In this document: piece after piece, positions 6,758 to 14,600 of the stretch
Numbering within the stretch: position 1 is the stretch's first letter
Layout: every line of letters starts with the position of its first letter
Source: Haloferula luteola
GTDB taxonomy: Bacteria > Verrucomicrobiota > Verrucomicrobiia > Verrucomicrobiales > Akkermansiaceae
Assembly: GCF_014201715.1 (NCBI RefSeq)
Contig: NZ_JACHFD010000027.1
Location: 1-50,315 of the forward strand
Length of the DNA stretch: 50,315 nucleotides
Reading direction: 5' to 3'
Made by a program: the position numbers and the translations under genes
Notes under the pieces: model-generated
Databases searched by the model: none
What the model was told of the DNA's origin: nothing
What the model saw: only the letters and a program-made list of their open reading frames with translations

Positions 6758-7147
6758 TCATCCCGCCTCGCTCTCACCAAGAAACAGGTAGAGCTTGCAG
6801 CGGTCACAAACCAGGTAGTGCCTTTTCGGTCCCATCTCATCGAACAACCTGTGCGATTTGATCACATTCCCTGCCATTGAACGGGACACCATTCTCTTCT
6901 TGCAGACTGGGCATCGACAAAACGCCGGAAAACTTCCCCAGAAGAGTGCTACCAACAAGATCACTGGAATTGCGAAAAGCCACCAGAGCGCGAAGCCAGA
7001 GTCCTGATTGATACCAAACACCATCGGAGTCGAAAGAGCGAGCATGAGCACTACAAGCGCTTTGCCAACGATCCAGTAGAACCGATACTCAGCGACTTTA
7101 ACCCTCTGGTCGGGAATCAGCCTGTAGTCCTGCTGGGTTGAATGCAT
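6758..7147 (-). CDS. Membrane-anchored zinc-ribbon cassette protein
   Basis: A 129-residue protein starting MHSTQQDYRLIPDQRV. Two hydrophobic helices (YWIVGKALVVLMLALSTPMV and LWWLFAIPVILLVALFWGSF) are followed by a cytoplasmic-type zinc ribbon (CRCPVCKKRMVSRS ... LVCDRCKLYLF). ATG 7147 lies 10 bases after the cassette core; the frame extends to 7351 only through the upstream attC. The zinc-ribbon region echoes the neighbouring cassette protein at 6311-6583 (CPVC...C-x2-C-K), which could reflect shared ancestry, but the similarity is limited to the metal ligands. Function unknown. Confidence 0.75.
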   Translation of the reverse strand: MHSTQQDYRLIPDQRVKVAEYRFYWIVGKALVVLMLALSTPMVFGINQDSGFALWWLFAIPVILLVALFWGSFPAFCRCPVCKKRMVSRSMAGNVIKSHRLFDEMGPKRHYLVCDRCKLYLFLGESEAG

Positions 7148-7156
7148 GAGTTCTTC

Positions 7157-7285
7157 AGCGAACGTCGATGAACAGGCGACCCGACCTTCGTGGCGGAGGC
7201 GCTGTCCTGATTGCTGCATGGAACCATCAACTCGGATTTTCGACAAGGCCGCGGTGAGGGGTCGCCCTGATTCGCCTTGTTGTGC
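7157..7285 (-). other. attC site, family A copy 3
   Basis: R' core GTTCGCT on minus at 7163-7157. R'' core GCACAAC on minus at 7285-7279; its cassette start reads GTTGTGT (7548-7542), 6/7. Stem as in the other A copies (CGACC against GGGGTCG). Confidence 0.82.
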
Positions 7286-7547
7286 TTTGCGGTGGGTCGC
7301 CTTGCCGGTTCGCTCCGCAACGCTCCCGAAACCGTCGTGCCGCCTGGCCAAGGTCGTGGGGAGACTGCCGCAAAGCGACGTGCTTCAGAAATCTATCCGC
7401 CCGGTCAGCGGCCCGCCAGTGAAGCTCCGCGCCATCTCGGCCAGCACCGGTCGAGTGCCCGAACGCGATGCTGCTTCCGACCTGTCCCGATCCATCCGCC
7501 ATCAGGATCATCAACCCCGAAACACCGTGCTCCAAAGTTCAACACAA
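7163..7547 (-). repeat. Repeated ORF-poor cassette, family A copy 3 (385 bp, deleted)
   Basis: Same unit as 5110-5552 but lacking 58 bp. The junction GAGACTGCCGCAA joins what in copy 2 is GAGACTGG... and ...AAACTGCCGCAA, so the deletion is flanked by an ACTG microhomology. Because 58 is not a multiple of three, any protein frame across it is destroyed, which supports a noncoding reading of the unit. Confidence 0.8.
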
Positions 7548-7670
7548 CGTCAAAGCTGTGTCGATCGCGGGTAGCCACCTGCCGGCATCCCCAATCAAAT
7601 CGCTCCCGGCGCTGGCTGCAAGCTCGCAACAAGGCCGCGGCTAGCGGTCGGCACCAGTGACTAGTTCTGC
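7542..7670 (-). other. attC site, family B copy 2
   Basis: R' core GTTGTGT on minus at 7548-7542. R'' core GCAGAAC on minus at 7670-7664. The arms AAAGCTGTGTCGATC (about 7552) and GGTCGGCACCAGTG (about 7646) correspond to the paired arms of copy 1 at 1304-1433. The stop codon of the membrane-protein gene at 7641 lies within the site. Confidence 0.82.
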
Positions 7671-8078
7671 TTGGATTCTTTGGGGTGAAGGCTGGCCTCC
7701 CTCCAAAAACAGCCCAAGCACTGAGACGGCGATCATGCTGGCGTTCCACCAGAGGAAAAGCGGTGCCCAATCCCAGCCGAGGCCTGGCCCACTCTCCATG
7801 TGCAGCCAGAGGAACCACGCCGCGTGCTGAAAGATCGATAGGATCCAGAAGGCTCGAGCGGACACCCAGTAATAGCACCCCTTCAAGAATCTCAGAATCC
7901 AGCTACTCCAAATCCAGTATTCAACCGTCGCCAAAAGACTTCCAACGGCAACATACGCTATCCAACTAAATCCCAGATCAGTTCCGTCGAATGCGATCTC
8001 AGCTAGCATCGTATCGATTCCCAAAGCGGTCCACGTCCAATAGAGTCCGGGCACGATCTCCCGGGAGATTCGGCGCAA
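7641..8078 (-). CDS. Integral membrane cassette protein of unknown function
   Basis: A protein of up to 145 residues with four hydrophobic segments (WTWTALGIDTMLAEIAF, WIAYVAVGSLLATVEYWIW, FWILSIFQHAAWFLWLHM, FLWWNASMIAVSVLGLFLEG). The start is uncertain: TTG 8078 gives the full frame, and a GTG a few codons in (VPGLYWTW) is plausible. The last ten residues (ending VTGADR) are encoded inside the family B attC. It is the first cassette on the transcriptional 5' side of the array; the expected matching core (GTTCTGC) upstream is not found, only GTTCAGG at 8091-8085 (5/7). Confidence 0.65.
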   Translation of the reverse strand: MRRISREIVPGLYWTWTALGIDTMLAEIAFDGTDLGFSWIAYVAVGSLLATVEYWIWSSWILRFLKGCYYWVSARAFWILSIFQHAAWFLWLHMESGPGLGWDWAPLFLWWNASMIAVSVLGLFLEGGQPSPQRIQAELVTGADR

Positions 8079-8247
8079 CGCCTACCTGAACATCATGCGG
8101 CGGCCGGAGGCGAGATCCGTTCGCTGGAGGGACGGGTGCGCGATGCCGTGGAGCGGGACGGGAACCCGTAGTGGCCCGGCACCCCGGGCTCGGGAAAGGG
8201 CGGAAGCGGGGAACGTCGTGGGTCGAGAGGGGCCTGAATCGGGTGGC
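8079..8247. other. GC-rich spacer at the 5' edge of the cassette array
   Basis: No convincing gene. A GTTCAGG on minus (8091-8085), preceded by GAT, may be a degenerate cassette core. A second AACGTC at 8212-8217 lacks a paired core and stem. This is where attI and an integrase gene would be expected for a complete integron of this orientation, and neither is visible. The stretch is more GC-rich than the cassettes. Confidence 0.45.
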
Positions 8248-10293
8248 TCAGGAGCATGAGACTTCAACTTCCTCCATTGGGTAGGATGACCAATGAGCGA
8301 GGAACAGCTCGGCATGCTCCGGGTCGTTGAGAATTCTACCCGAAGCGGTTGAAAGGGAACGGATTTCTTCCAGCGACATCTCCGCTTTCCGCAAAAGGCG
8401 AAGGCGCGATGGTCGATTCCCACTCCGTTTCATCCATTCCCAAGCGAGCCTCCCCATGGTGAAGCGAACGTTGAGTTCGACGATGGGTTTCAAGGCCAGT
8501 GATGCATCCGCGCGGCGGTGGACCATGGCGTCGATGCACAGCGGGCCTTGATATCCAGGAAGAAGGTCAGCGAGGAGCGGAGGGAGTTGCTTCTGATAGA
8601 GTTCGAGAAACTTCGCCTCGCGGAAAAGAAACAGGGCCAAATCGCCGTCATCTCGCGTGGGCTGTGAGCCGGAATCTGCGACCCATGGTTTCAAGAGGGT
8701 GCCAAATTTGGGAGCGACGCGAATGCCTTGGAAGCGGCCAGCGGGGTCGTTTTCCATGACGGTGAAGCCGAGGAGCTCGGCCGTGCCATCTGCTTTGGCC
8801 TCATACAGGGCGGAGAAGTCGAGCACCCGATCGAGCCAGGGCTCGACAACAACTGCACCGTGGGCAGCAAGGGTGTTGGTGATCCAGCCACGGGTTGAGG
8901 TTGGGAGGCTGTTGTCATTCACTCGCAGGTGGCCTCGACCGGAGCAGGCGAAGGGAGCTTTCAACAAGGCCTGACGGGTGGGGCTGGGCGTTTCGCCGTC
9001 GAGGTGGCGGGAAATGGCGGCGTCGATAGCGGCGACGTCGACGAGCAATTCGCCGGTTTCCGGAACGGGACCGAGAGAGGATTCGAGCTGGAGGCCGATG
9101 GCCTTGGAGAACCACTCAGCGGGCAGCGGTGAGCGCCAAGGGTGATTCATCCCCGGGGCAATGGCAGCGCCCCACGGACGGAGCGCTTCGGAGGCATCGG
9201 GCGACCACGCCCAAGGACGGAGGCCTGATAGCTTGCGACCGCTACTGAACTGGTCGACTTCGGAGAGCGGGATGATTTCCGGAAGGTCGAACCCAGTGGC
9301 CTTGAGGCGACCGAGATGCCCGACGGAAGGCGGCCGGCGCATGAGCATGGCGTCGTCGCGACGGCAACATGCGAGCATGAGAGCCTCAAGGTCGTGCTCA
9401 AGGGCAAGCGACACTTTATCGGGTTGCCAACGTTTGCCCATGGCCATGGAGCGGGCATGGGACTCCGCACTTGGGTTGAACCAATGGAGGAGCGGAGTTC
9501 GGCCACGAGAGGCCTCACAGACTTCGAGGTGTCGGATGAAGTCTTCGTCGAGTCCAGCAAGCCGACGACTCTCGGCGTTGAAGGGTGCGAGACCTTTCGC
9601 CCGTGCCGGGGTGAGAGGAAACGACAGGCAGCGCCGGAAGCCTTCCCAGTCGGTCTCGCCACGCTGCTTCCAGTGGCGGAACCATTTCACCCCGTGGCCG
9701 ACGTGACCGATCTCATCGAGATGGATTTTCTCCAATACGGCGGCGGTGGCAGTGTCTCCGACTTGGCGGAACAGCCCGGCGTAGTGCTTGGAAAAGTCGA
9801 GGTTGGCCTGCTCGAAGGTGAGATTGAGACGTGTGACGAAGTCGAGTGGCGTCTCCATGGGAGCGACGATGCGCCAGAAATAGTGACTGACCGGCAGCTC
9901 GCCAAAGGCGATGCCGCACTCACGCATGCGGCGAACATACATCAGGGCATGAGCCTGTTCTTCACGCATGGCCTCATAAACGCCGAGGCGGTATTCCTTC
10001 GGTGCGTCGGGGAAGCGCAGCAGCACGAGCGCCATCAACTCGGCAGCAAGCAGTTCATGATTGGCAAGAAAGTGGAGCATGATGCCTCGCTCACGGTCAT
10101 CGTCGAGCCGGTGGGTGCCGGGGAAGTCCGCCTTCACACCATCAGCACGAAGGCGCAGTTCAACGGGACGACCGGGAGCATCGGGCAAGGCGATGGCCGA
10201 CCCGGGGGAATCGTCCGTGGCAGCAAGCGGTCCGGGCGAGAGCTTTTCCTCCAAGGTCGTGGAGAAAAGTACCCGCTCGGCAAGGTCACGCAT
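8248..10293 (-). CDS. Ferritin-like (DUF455) and ATP-grasp fusion protein
   Basis: A 681-residue protein. Residues about 1-270 are a DUF455-type ferritin-like helical bundle with di-iron ligands visible as HELLAAELMA, REEQAH, FEQANLDF and LDEIGHVGHG (two ExxH pairs). Residues about 420-650 look like an ATP-grasp module: LLKAPFACSGRGHLR (phosphate loop), VVEPWLDRVLDFSALYE, then LCIDAMVH and PIVELNVRFTMGRLAWEW with the metal-binding D and E-x-N. Both parts are in one uninterrupted frame. ATP-grasp enzymes join a carboxylate to an amine or thiol through an acyl-phosphate; the substrate is unknown. ATG 10293 is preferred over GTG 10302. The gene stands alone with no obvious operon partner. Confidence 0.75.
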   Translation of the reverse strand: MRDLAERVLFSTTLEEKLSPGPLAATDDSPGSAIALPDAPGRPVELRLRADGVKADFPGTHRLDDDRERGIMLHFLANHELLAAELMALVLLRFPDAPKEYRLGVYEAMREEQAHALMYVRRMRECGIAFGELPVSHYFWRIVAPMETPLDFVTRLNLTFEQANLDFSKHYAGLFRQVGDTATAAVLEKIHLDEIGHVGHGVKWFRHWKQRGETDWEGFRRCLSFPLTPARAKGLAPFNAESRRLAGLDEDFIRHLEVCEASRGRTPLLHWFNPSAESHARSMAMGKRWQPDKVSLALEHDLEALMLACCRRDDAMLMRRPPSVGHLGRLKATGFDLPEIIPLSEVDQFSSGRKLSGLRPWAWSPDASEALRPWGAAIAPGMNHPWRSPLPAEWFSKAIGLQLESSLGPVPETGELLVDVAAIDAAISRHLDGETPSPTRQALLKAPFACSGRGHLRVNDNSLPTSTRGWITNTLAAHGAVVVEPWLDRVLDFSALYEAKADGTAELLGFTVMENDPAGRFQGIRVAPKFGTLLKPWVADSGSQPTRDDGDLALFLFREAKFLELYQKQLPPLLADLLPGYQGPLCIDAMVHRRADASLALKPIVELNVRFTMGRLAWEWMKRSGNRPSRLRLLRKAEMSLEEIRSLSTASGRILNDPEHAELFLAHWSSYPMEEVEVSCS

Positions 10294-10397
10294 TTCGGTC
10301 ACGGGATGAGCATGTCCAACGACGCGGAAGTGCCAAGCGATCCGTTGTTTTCAGGGGAAACTCCATCCTTGGCACGGACCAGGATCAACGAGAGTTC

Positions 10398-10884
10398 CTA
10401 GGTTTCATCGCCATCCCTTTTCTCTGCCTCAGAACCTTTCAGGATTCGATGGAAGAAGACGACCCGCACCACGCTGGAAGCGCCCTGAGATTGCTGGAGA
10501 TCCTTCGAGGCGGACCGAACAGGGGATCGCTTTCCTTCTATAATCTTTCGGATCTCCGCCAGGTTCATCTCCGATTGGATGCCGTCATCGAGGACCCATT
10601 CTTGATTCGTCGAATAGGAACGCATCTGGAGATGTGGAAGCGAGTCGGAGGTGGATGAGCGAATGGCTGACGCGAATGCCGGACAGTTTGGCGGCCCTGA
10701 ATCGATCCCGGTCGGCCCCTCCAACGATGGCCAAGGTGGTTCGCGCATTGAGGCGAAGATCGCCATCGAGCTTTTCGATCGCTTCCTCTTCTGAAGTGCC
10801 GATGGGAAAGTCAAAGATCCGCTCGGCGGCGGTATCACTCGAAGACGAACCGAACCGGTTGTTGGAGATCGACTTGAAAGCCAT
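10398..10884 (-). pseudogene. Possible frame-disrupted gene downstream of the lipoprotein
   Basis: Two minus-strand frames follow each other. Frame 10585-10884 encodes 99 residues (MAFKSISNNRFGS..., EEAIEKLDGDLRLNARTTLA, SGIRVSHSLIHLRLAS) and then degenerates. A second frame takes over from about 10625 to 10398 (MRSYSTNQEWVLDDGIQSEM, NLAEIRKIIEGKR). Together they could be one protein of about 160 residues broken by a frameshift near 10625, or two small genes, or a single short gene. The first frame overlaps the lipoprotein gene by 50 bases. No family recognised. Confidence 0.35.
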
Positions 10885-11635
10885 CGAGCTCTTCGACCAG
10901 CTGTTGCATGCCCTCGCGACTAGCGGGGCTCAGTTGGTCGAAATTCTCAAGCTCTCCACTCTCATTCATTTTCCCCAGGTCGAAATCCATCAGGGAGTAG
11001 AGTTCACCGCGCTGGAAGGAAGCATTGGTTTCCTTCAAAGCGCCATCGATTTGGATGAAGATGCCTTTGCGCATGCCGCGGGTCATGCGTTTCCATTCAT
11101 CACTCTGGGGATCGATGGAGGGGCCTAACGAAATCTTCAAGCCCTCGGCCCGGGGTCCGGGAGCATCCGCATAGGGATCGATGGTGGGGCCATCGGTACC
11201 GGTGATGGGCTTTGCTTTCGCAGCCGTCCACAGGGGATTTTCGAAGTTCGCCTCCAGTTGTCCGTTTTCCATGTGGAAGCGCACAATGAGATCATCTTGG
11301 GGCTTTTCTGCATTCTGCTTTCCAGAGGCATGGATGACGAGATCGTTGATGTCGGGAAAGGCGTAGACGATTTCATAGCCAAACCAACCCCGGGGGTTTT
11401 GACTGATTTTCGCTGAGGTCACCGTGACGTCCGGACCCAAGGAGGCGGCCTTCTCGAGAAGTTCTTCGGCATTGGGCATTTCGACATCTTTTTCTTCATC
11501 CCAGGTCCGGCGAAAATCGCGCTCTTGAAGGATTCCAGAGCCATCTTTGGAGATTTTCACCACTTTCGAATCTTCCATGCAGGAAGCAAAAAGAAGGGTG
11601 CACAAAGCAAGGAGAAGTCCCGAGTTTCGAAGCAT
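10835..11635 (-). CDS. Secreted lipoprotein of a Verrucomicrobia-type family
   Basis: A 266-residue lipoprotein: MLRNSGLLLALCTLLFASC is a signal peptide with lipobox LFASC, cut before Cys 19. The mature part begins MEDSKVVKISKDGSGILQER, a strand pattern I associate with a family of predicted lipoproteins frequent in Verrucomicrobia that also ends in a strand like QPVRFVFE. Internal segments GRWFGY-like NPRGWFGYEIVYAF and SLMDFDLGKM fit this family. Role unknown; it should be anchored in the periplasm or outer membrane. ATG 11635 is chosen because it directly precedes the hydrophobic leader; the frame is open to 11680. Confidence 0.8.
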   Translation of the reverse strand: MLRNSGLLLALCTLLFASCMEDSKVVKISKDGSGILQERDFRRTWDEEKDVEMPNAEELLEKAASLGPDVTVTSAKISQNPRGWFGYEIVYAFPDINDLVIHASGKQNAEKPQDDLIVRFHMENGQLEANFENPLWTAAKAKPITGTDGPTIDPYADAPGPRAEGLKISLGPSIDPQSDEWKRMTRGMRKGIFIQIDGALKETNASFQRGELYSLMDFDLGKMNESGELENFDQLSPASREGMQQLVEELDGFQVDLQQPVRFVFE

Positions 11636-11686
11636 GATGGGAAGATAGGTGGAGGTTCTTGGAGAGACGAGGGAATTCAAGGTGCG

Positions 11687-14600
11687 TCAGGGTGACCATT
11701 TCGTTCGAATCCGCAGGAAGCGCTGAGGAACTCCAGTCGGGCCAGAATCACGGAATACGGCTCGTTGTTGGCCATCGTCCAAGGCCTCGGTGGTCACAGG
11801 TTGTTCCGCTACGACTGCCCATGGTCCGGAAAGATGGTCGGCGGCGAGAAGCTCGTAGAGAAGGTTCTGGGGGTTTTCCGGACGTCGGATCTGCAAGGCG
11901 GCGTGAGTGCCACCACTCCATACGAAGCGCACTTCTGGGAGATCTGGAATCAAGGGATCGGTCGCCAAGGCATATTCGTCGAAGTTCGGTCGCCCATCGC
12001 CGTCTGGATCGGCCAGAATCCCTGAGACGCCGGAAGCGGCGAGCCCGGAAGCAACAAATTGGGATTCGGCCCAGGCATCAAAGGAGCCGGGGGAGGGCGC
12101 ATCGAGTTCACCAGGCGATCCTCCGAGACTCCCACTGAGCCGCCAGCCTTCCGGCTCCGAATCCCCGAATGACTCCGCTGGGTGGCGGCGTACCAACGAA
12201 TAGCCGGAGCCATCGGCCGCGGTCGGCCACGGCAGGGAATCCAGGTAATCGACCCTGCGCAAAGGCGCTTCTCCTGGAGTGTAAAGAACGAGGGTTTCTC
12301 CGCTATTGGCAAGCTGGCCTGAGTATTCTCCAGCCACGGATTTCCCCGTACCGTAGCGAGCCAGAAAGGCTCCCTCATCTGAAACCACCAAGCACCGGGC
12401 ACCCGGAGCGAGCGTACGCCCAGTGGCAGCGTTGGTGAAGTCGAAGCGGATGGCTCCATCAAAGTACACTCCCTGCAGATCGACGTGGCGTGTCCCGGTG
12501 TTCAGGAGCTCCACGAATTCGAAGTCTTCGGCATCGTCAAATCCCGCGCTGATCTCCGCCGGACTGGGATCGGCCGGATGGTAGTGGATCTCCGAGATCG
12601 CGAGATTGGCAGGCGATGCAGGCTCGGTATCGAGCAGGAAAGTCGCCTCACTCAACGCACTCCAGGTGGAACCCGCACGGCAGCGCAGGCGCAGAGGCCG
12701 CTCCCCGGCACCGGTAAGGATCAGTGGTGTGGTGGCCACGCTTCGTGTGACCCGGAAGGTCAAATCCAGGCTCAAATCAGAACTCGTCGGTCCGGCTTGG
12801 TGAACTTCCACAGCGATCACATTGTCACCCTCCATCAACCAAGTGGGGTCCACAGTCACGGTGGAAGTCAGTTCCTCGACTGCATTTCCACTGTAGGCAT
12901 CGTATGCTGGATCAAGAGGCAGATCGCCGGCGATGCGGACTCCATTGAGATAGACGGCACAAGCATCATCATAGAGGATCGAAATCTCGGCTGCAGCCAA
13001 TCCCGAGAGGGAATCCAAAGTGAAATGCTTACGGAAATAGGCGGTCGCCGCCTTCTGGCCAGGAGCCACTTCATGGATGGGGATCACGGTGGCTTCGTCT
13101 CCATCTCCATAACCCAACTCGGCAGTGCCAAGCGGCCAGAATCGATCATTGAAGATCCGCTCGCGCCAAGCGGTGCCCGCGTCACTGCCATCGTAGAGGT
13201 AACGCCAGCCATCATCCGACCAAGGGATCACGATTTCGGAGGCATCGGTGGCCGAGTGGACAAGCGCACCGGCTCGCAGCCCGCCACCCACCGCTCGAGG
13301 ATCGGAGCCATCGGGCATGTAGTAGGTGGTGGCCGGCTCAGGGGTGGCGACTGCCACTTCGACCCCACTATCCTGATAGCCACCCAAGGGAAATGGAGCC
13401 GGAGCATCGAGAGCCGGATACAGACCGTCGGCGCGAAGTTGGCTCAGAACTACCGGACCGCGGGGCGAAAAGTAGGCCAAGAGACGATCACGAGCACCGA
13501 GCCAAGTTTGCCGTGTTTTCGGGGTGGAAGATTTCGCATCCCCCCAGCGCGCGCTTTCGGCAGCGATGGCTCGATCCAAAATGCCGGCAAGATCACTCAC
13601 CCGCTGCTGCCATGCCGCGGGCTCCAAAGCCCCATGGACGAGATGCTTTTGGATCCGATCTGCCCAAAGCAGACGGTATTCGGCATTGGCACGGAGGTCT
13701 TGGTGCAGAAACAGGGGATTCGAGTACGCGAAATCGGCCTCACGAGAGCTGACGAAGGGACCAGTTCGATCCTCATTCACGTTGAAGAAGGTATGCTCGA
13801 AGTCATGGACAAAGAACTGAAACCCTTCGCCCTCATTTCCCTCCCGGCGCCGAGTGCCAAACCAGTTATTGGCGCGATCATTGCCGAGGAAAGCCGAGGT
13901 ACAGCCGTCGAGGTTGCCGGTCCAGAAGGTCAGCAGCAGGTAGTCGACGAGATTTCCTGGATCCAACAGCACAGGGTCCCCGGTGGGGGTGACGCCATCG
14001 GCGGCGAGCCCCATCAGCCGAAAGTAGTTGGAATCGGTGGGCGAGGATCGGTGAGTTTTGCCCAGGTTCCACATTTCTCGCCAGGCATCGAGATTCCCAT
14101 CGGTCGCTCCCACGACGTAGCCGGCGTCGGCTTCGCTCTTCACGACATCGTAGTCGTCTTTATCGCCGCCGAGGTAGCTTTCGGCAAATGAGGCTTCGGT
14201 GCGTTCATCGAGATTGTAGAGGCCCCAGTACTGGCCATTGAGGTAGAGATGGCAGTAGCGGACGTGGGAGCCGGGACGACCCATTTCAAGGAAAGCTTGG
14301 CGTGAGGATTCTTCGCGGAGGAAAGTGTTCTCGTCGCTACCTTCAAACGACCATGAATAGTTCTGAGCAGTGCGGAGGTCGATTTGATCAAACTCTTCCG
14401 GCCCACGATGACCGAACAGAGGATACTTGAGTTTCCCAGCTCCATAGTCGTTGCGGAAATAGAGTCGGAAGGAGTGCTTCGGGTTTTGTGTCGACCGCGA
14501 AAAGCCGCCACGGATCCGCAAGCCAGCCGGGATCTGGAATTCCCCACTGCCATGAGGGTGGAGGGCGTCGGGAGGATGGATCCATTCGACCGAGACCGGG

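Larger units (their letters stand above)
233..8091 (-). mobile_element. Integron-type gene cassette array without a visible integrase (CALIN-like)
   Basis: All genes here except the inserted transposase lie on the minus strand. They are separated by eleven attC-like sites whose cassette-start-proximal core reads GACGTT on the minus strand (AACGTC on plus at 865, 1308, 2039, 2678, 3321, 5108, 5551, 6198, 6605, 7161 and 7546). Each gene starts just after a GACGTTNNNN core and ends just before, or inside, the next attC. In ten cassettes with both cores visible, the 7-mer at the cassette start matches the complement of the R'' core of the same cassette: 7/7 in seven, 6/7 in two, 5/7 in one. That is the expected footprint of recombination at G^TT. 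Transcription runs right to left, so an integrase and attI would be expected near 8100, but none is seen. Right and left limits are approximate. Confidence 0.88.

Noticed and set aside
867..7670. CRISPR array suggested by regularly recurring blocks
   Set aside because: Repeats are 89-130 bp with internal hairpins, spacers are gene-sized and contain ORFs, and there are no cas genes.
8212..8217. Twelfth AACGTC as a further attC edge
   Set aside because: No R'' core or pairing arm can be found for it and the following DNA is the conserved 3' end of the ferritin-like/ATP-grasp gene.
9316..10401. 361-codon plus-strand frame
   Set aside because: Fully antisense to the DUF455/ATP-grasp gene, whose motifs are clear; a shadow of a GC-rich gene.
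12485..14191. 568-codon plus-strand frame
   Set aside because: Antisense to the CotH-domain gene with no recognisable motif; open by codon bias of the opposite strand.
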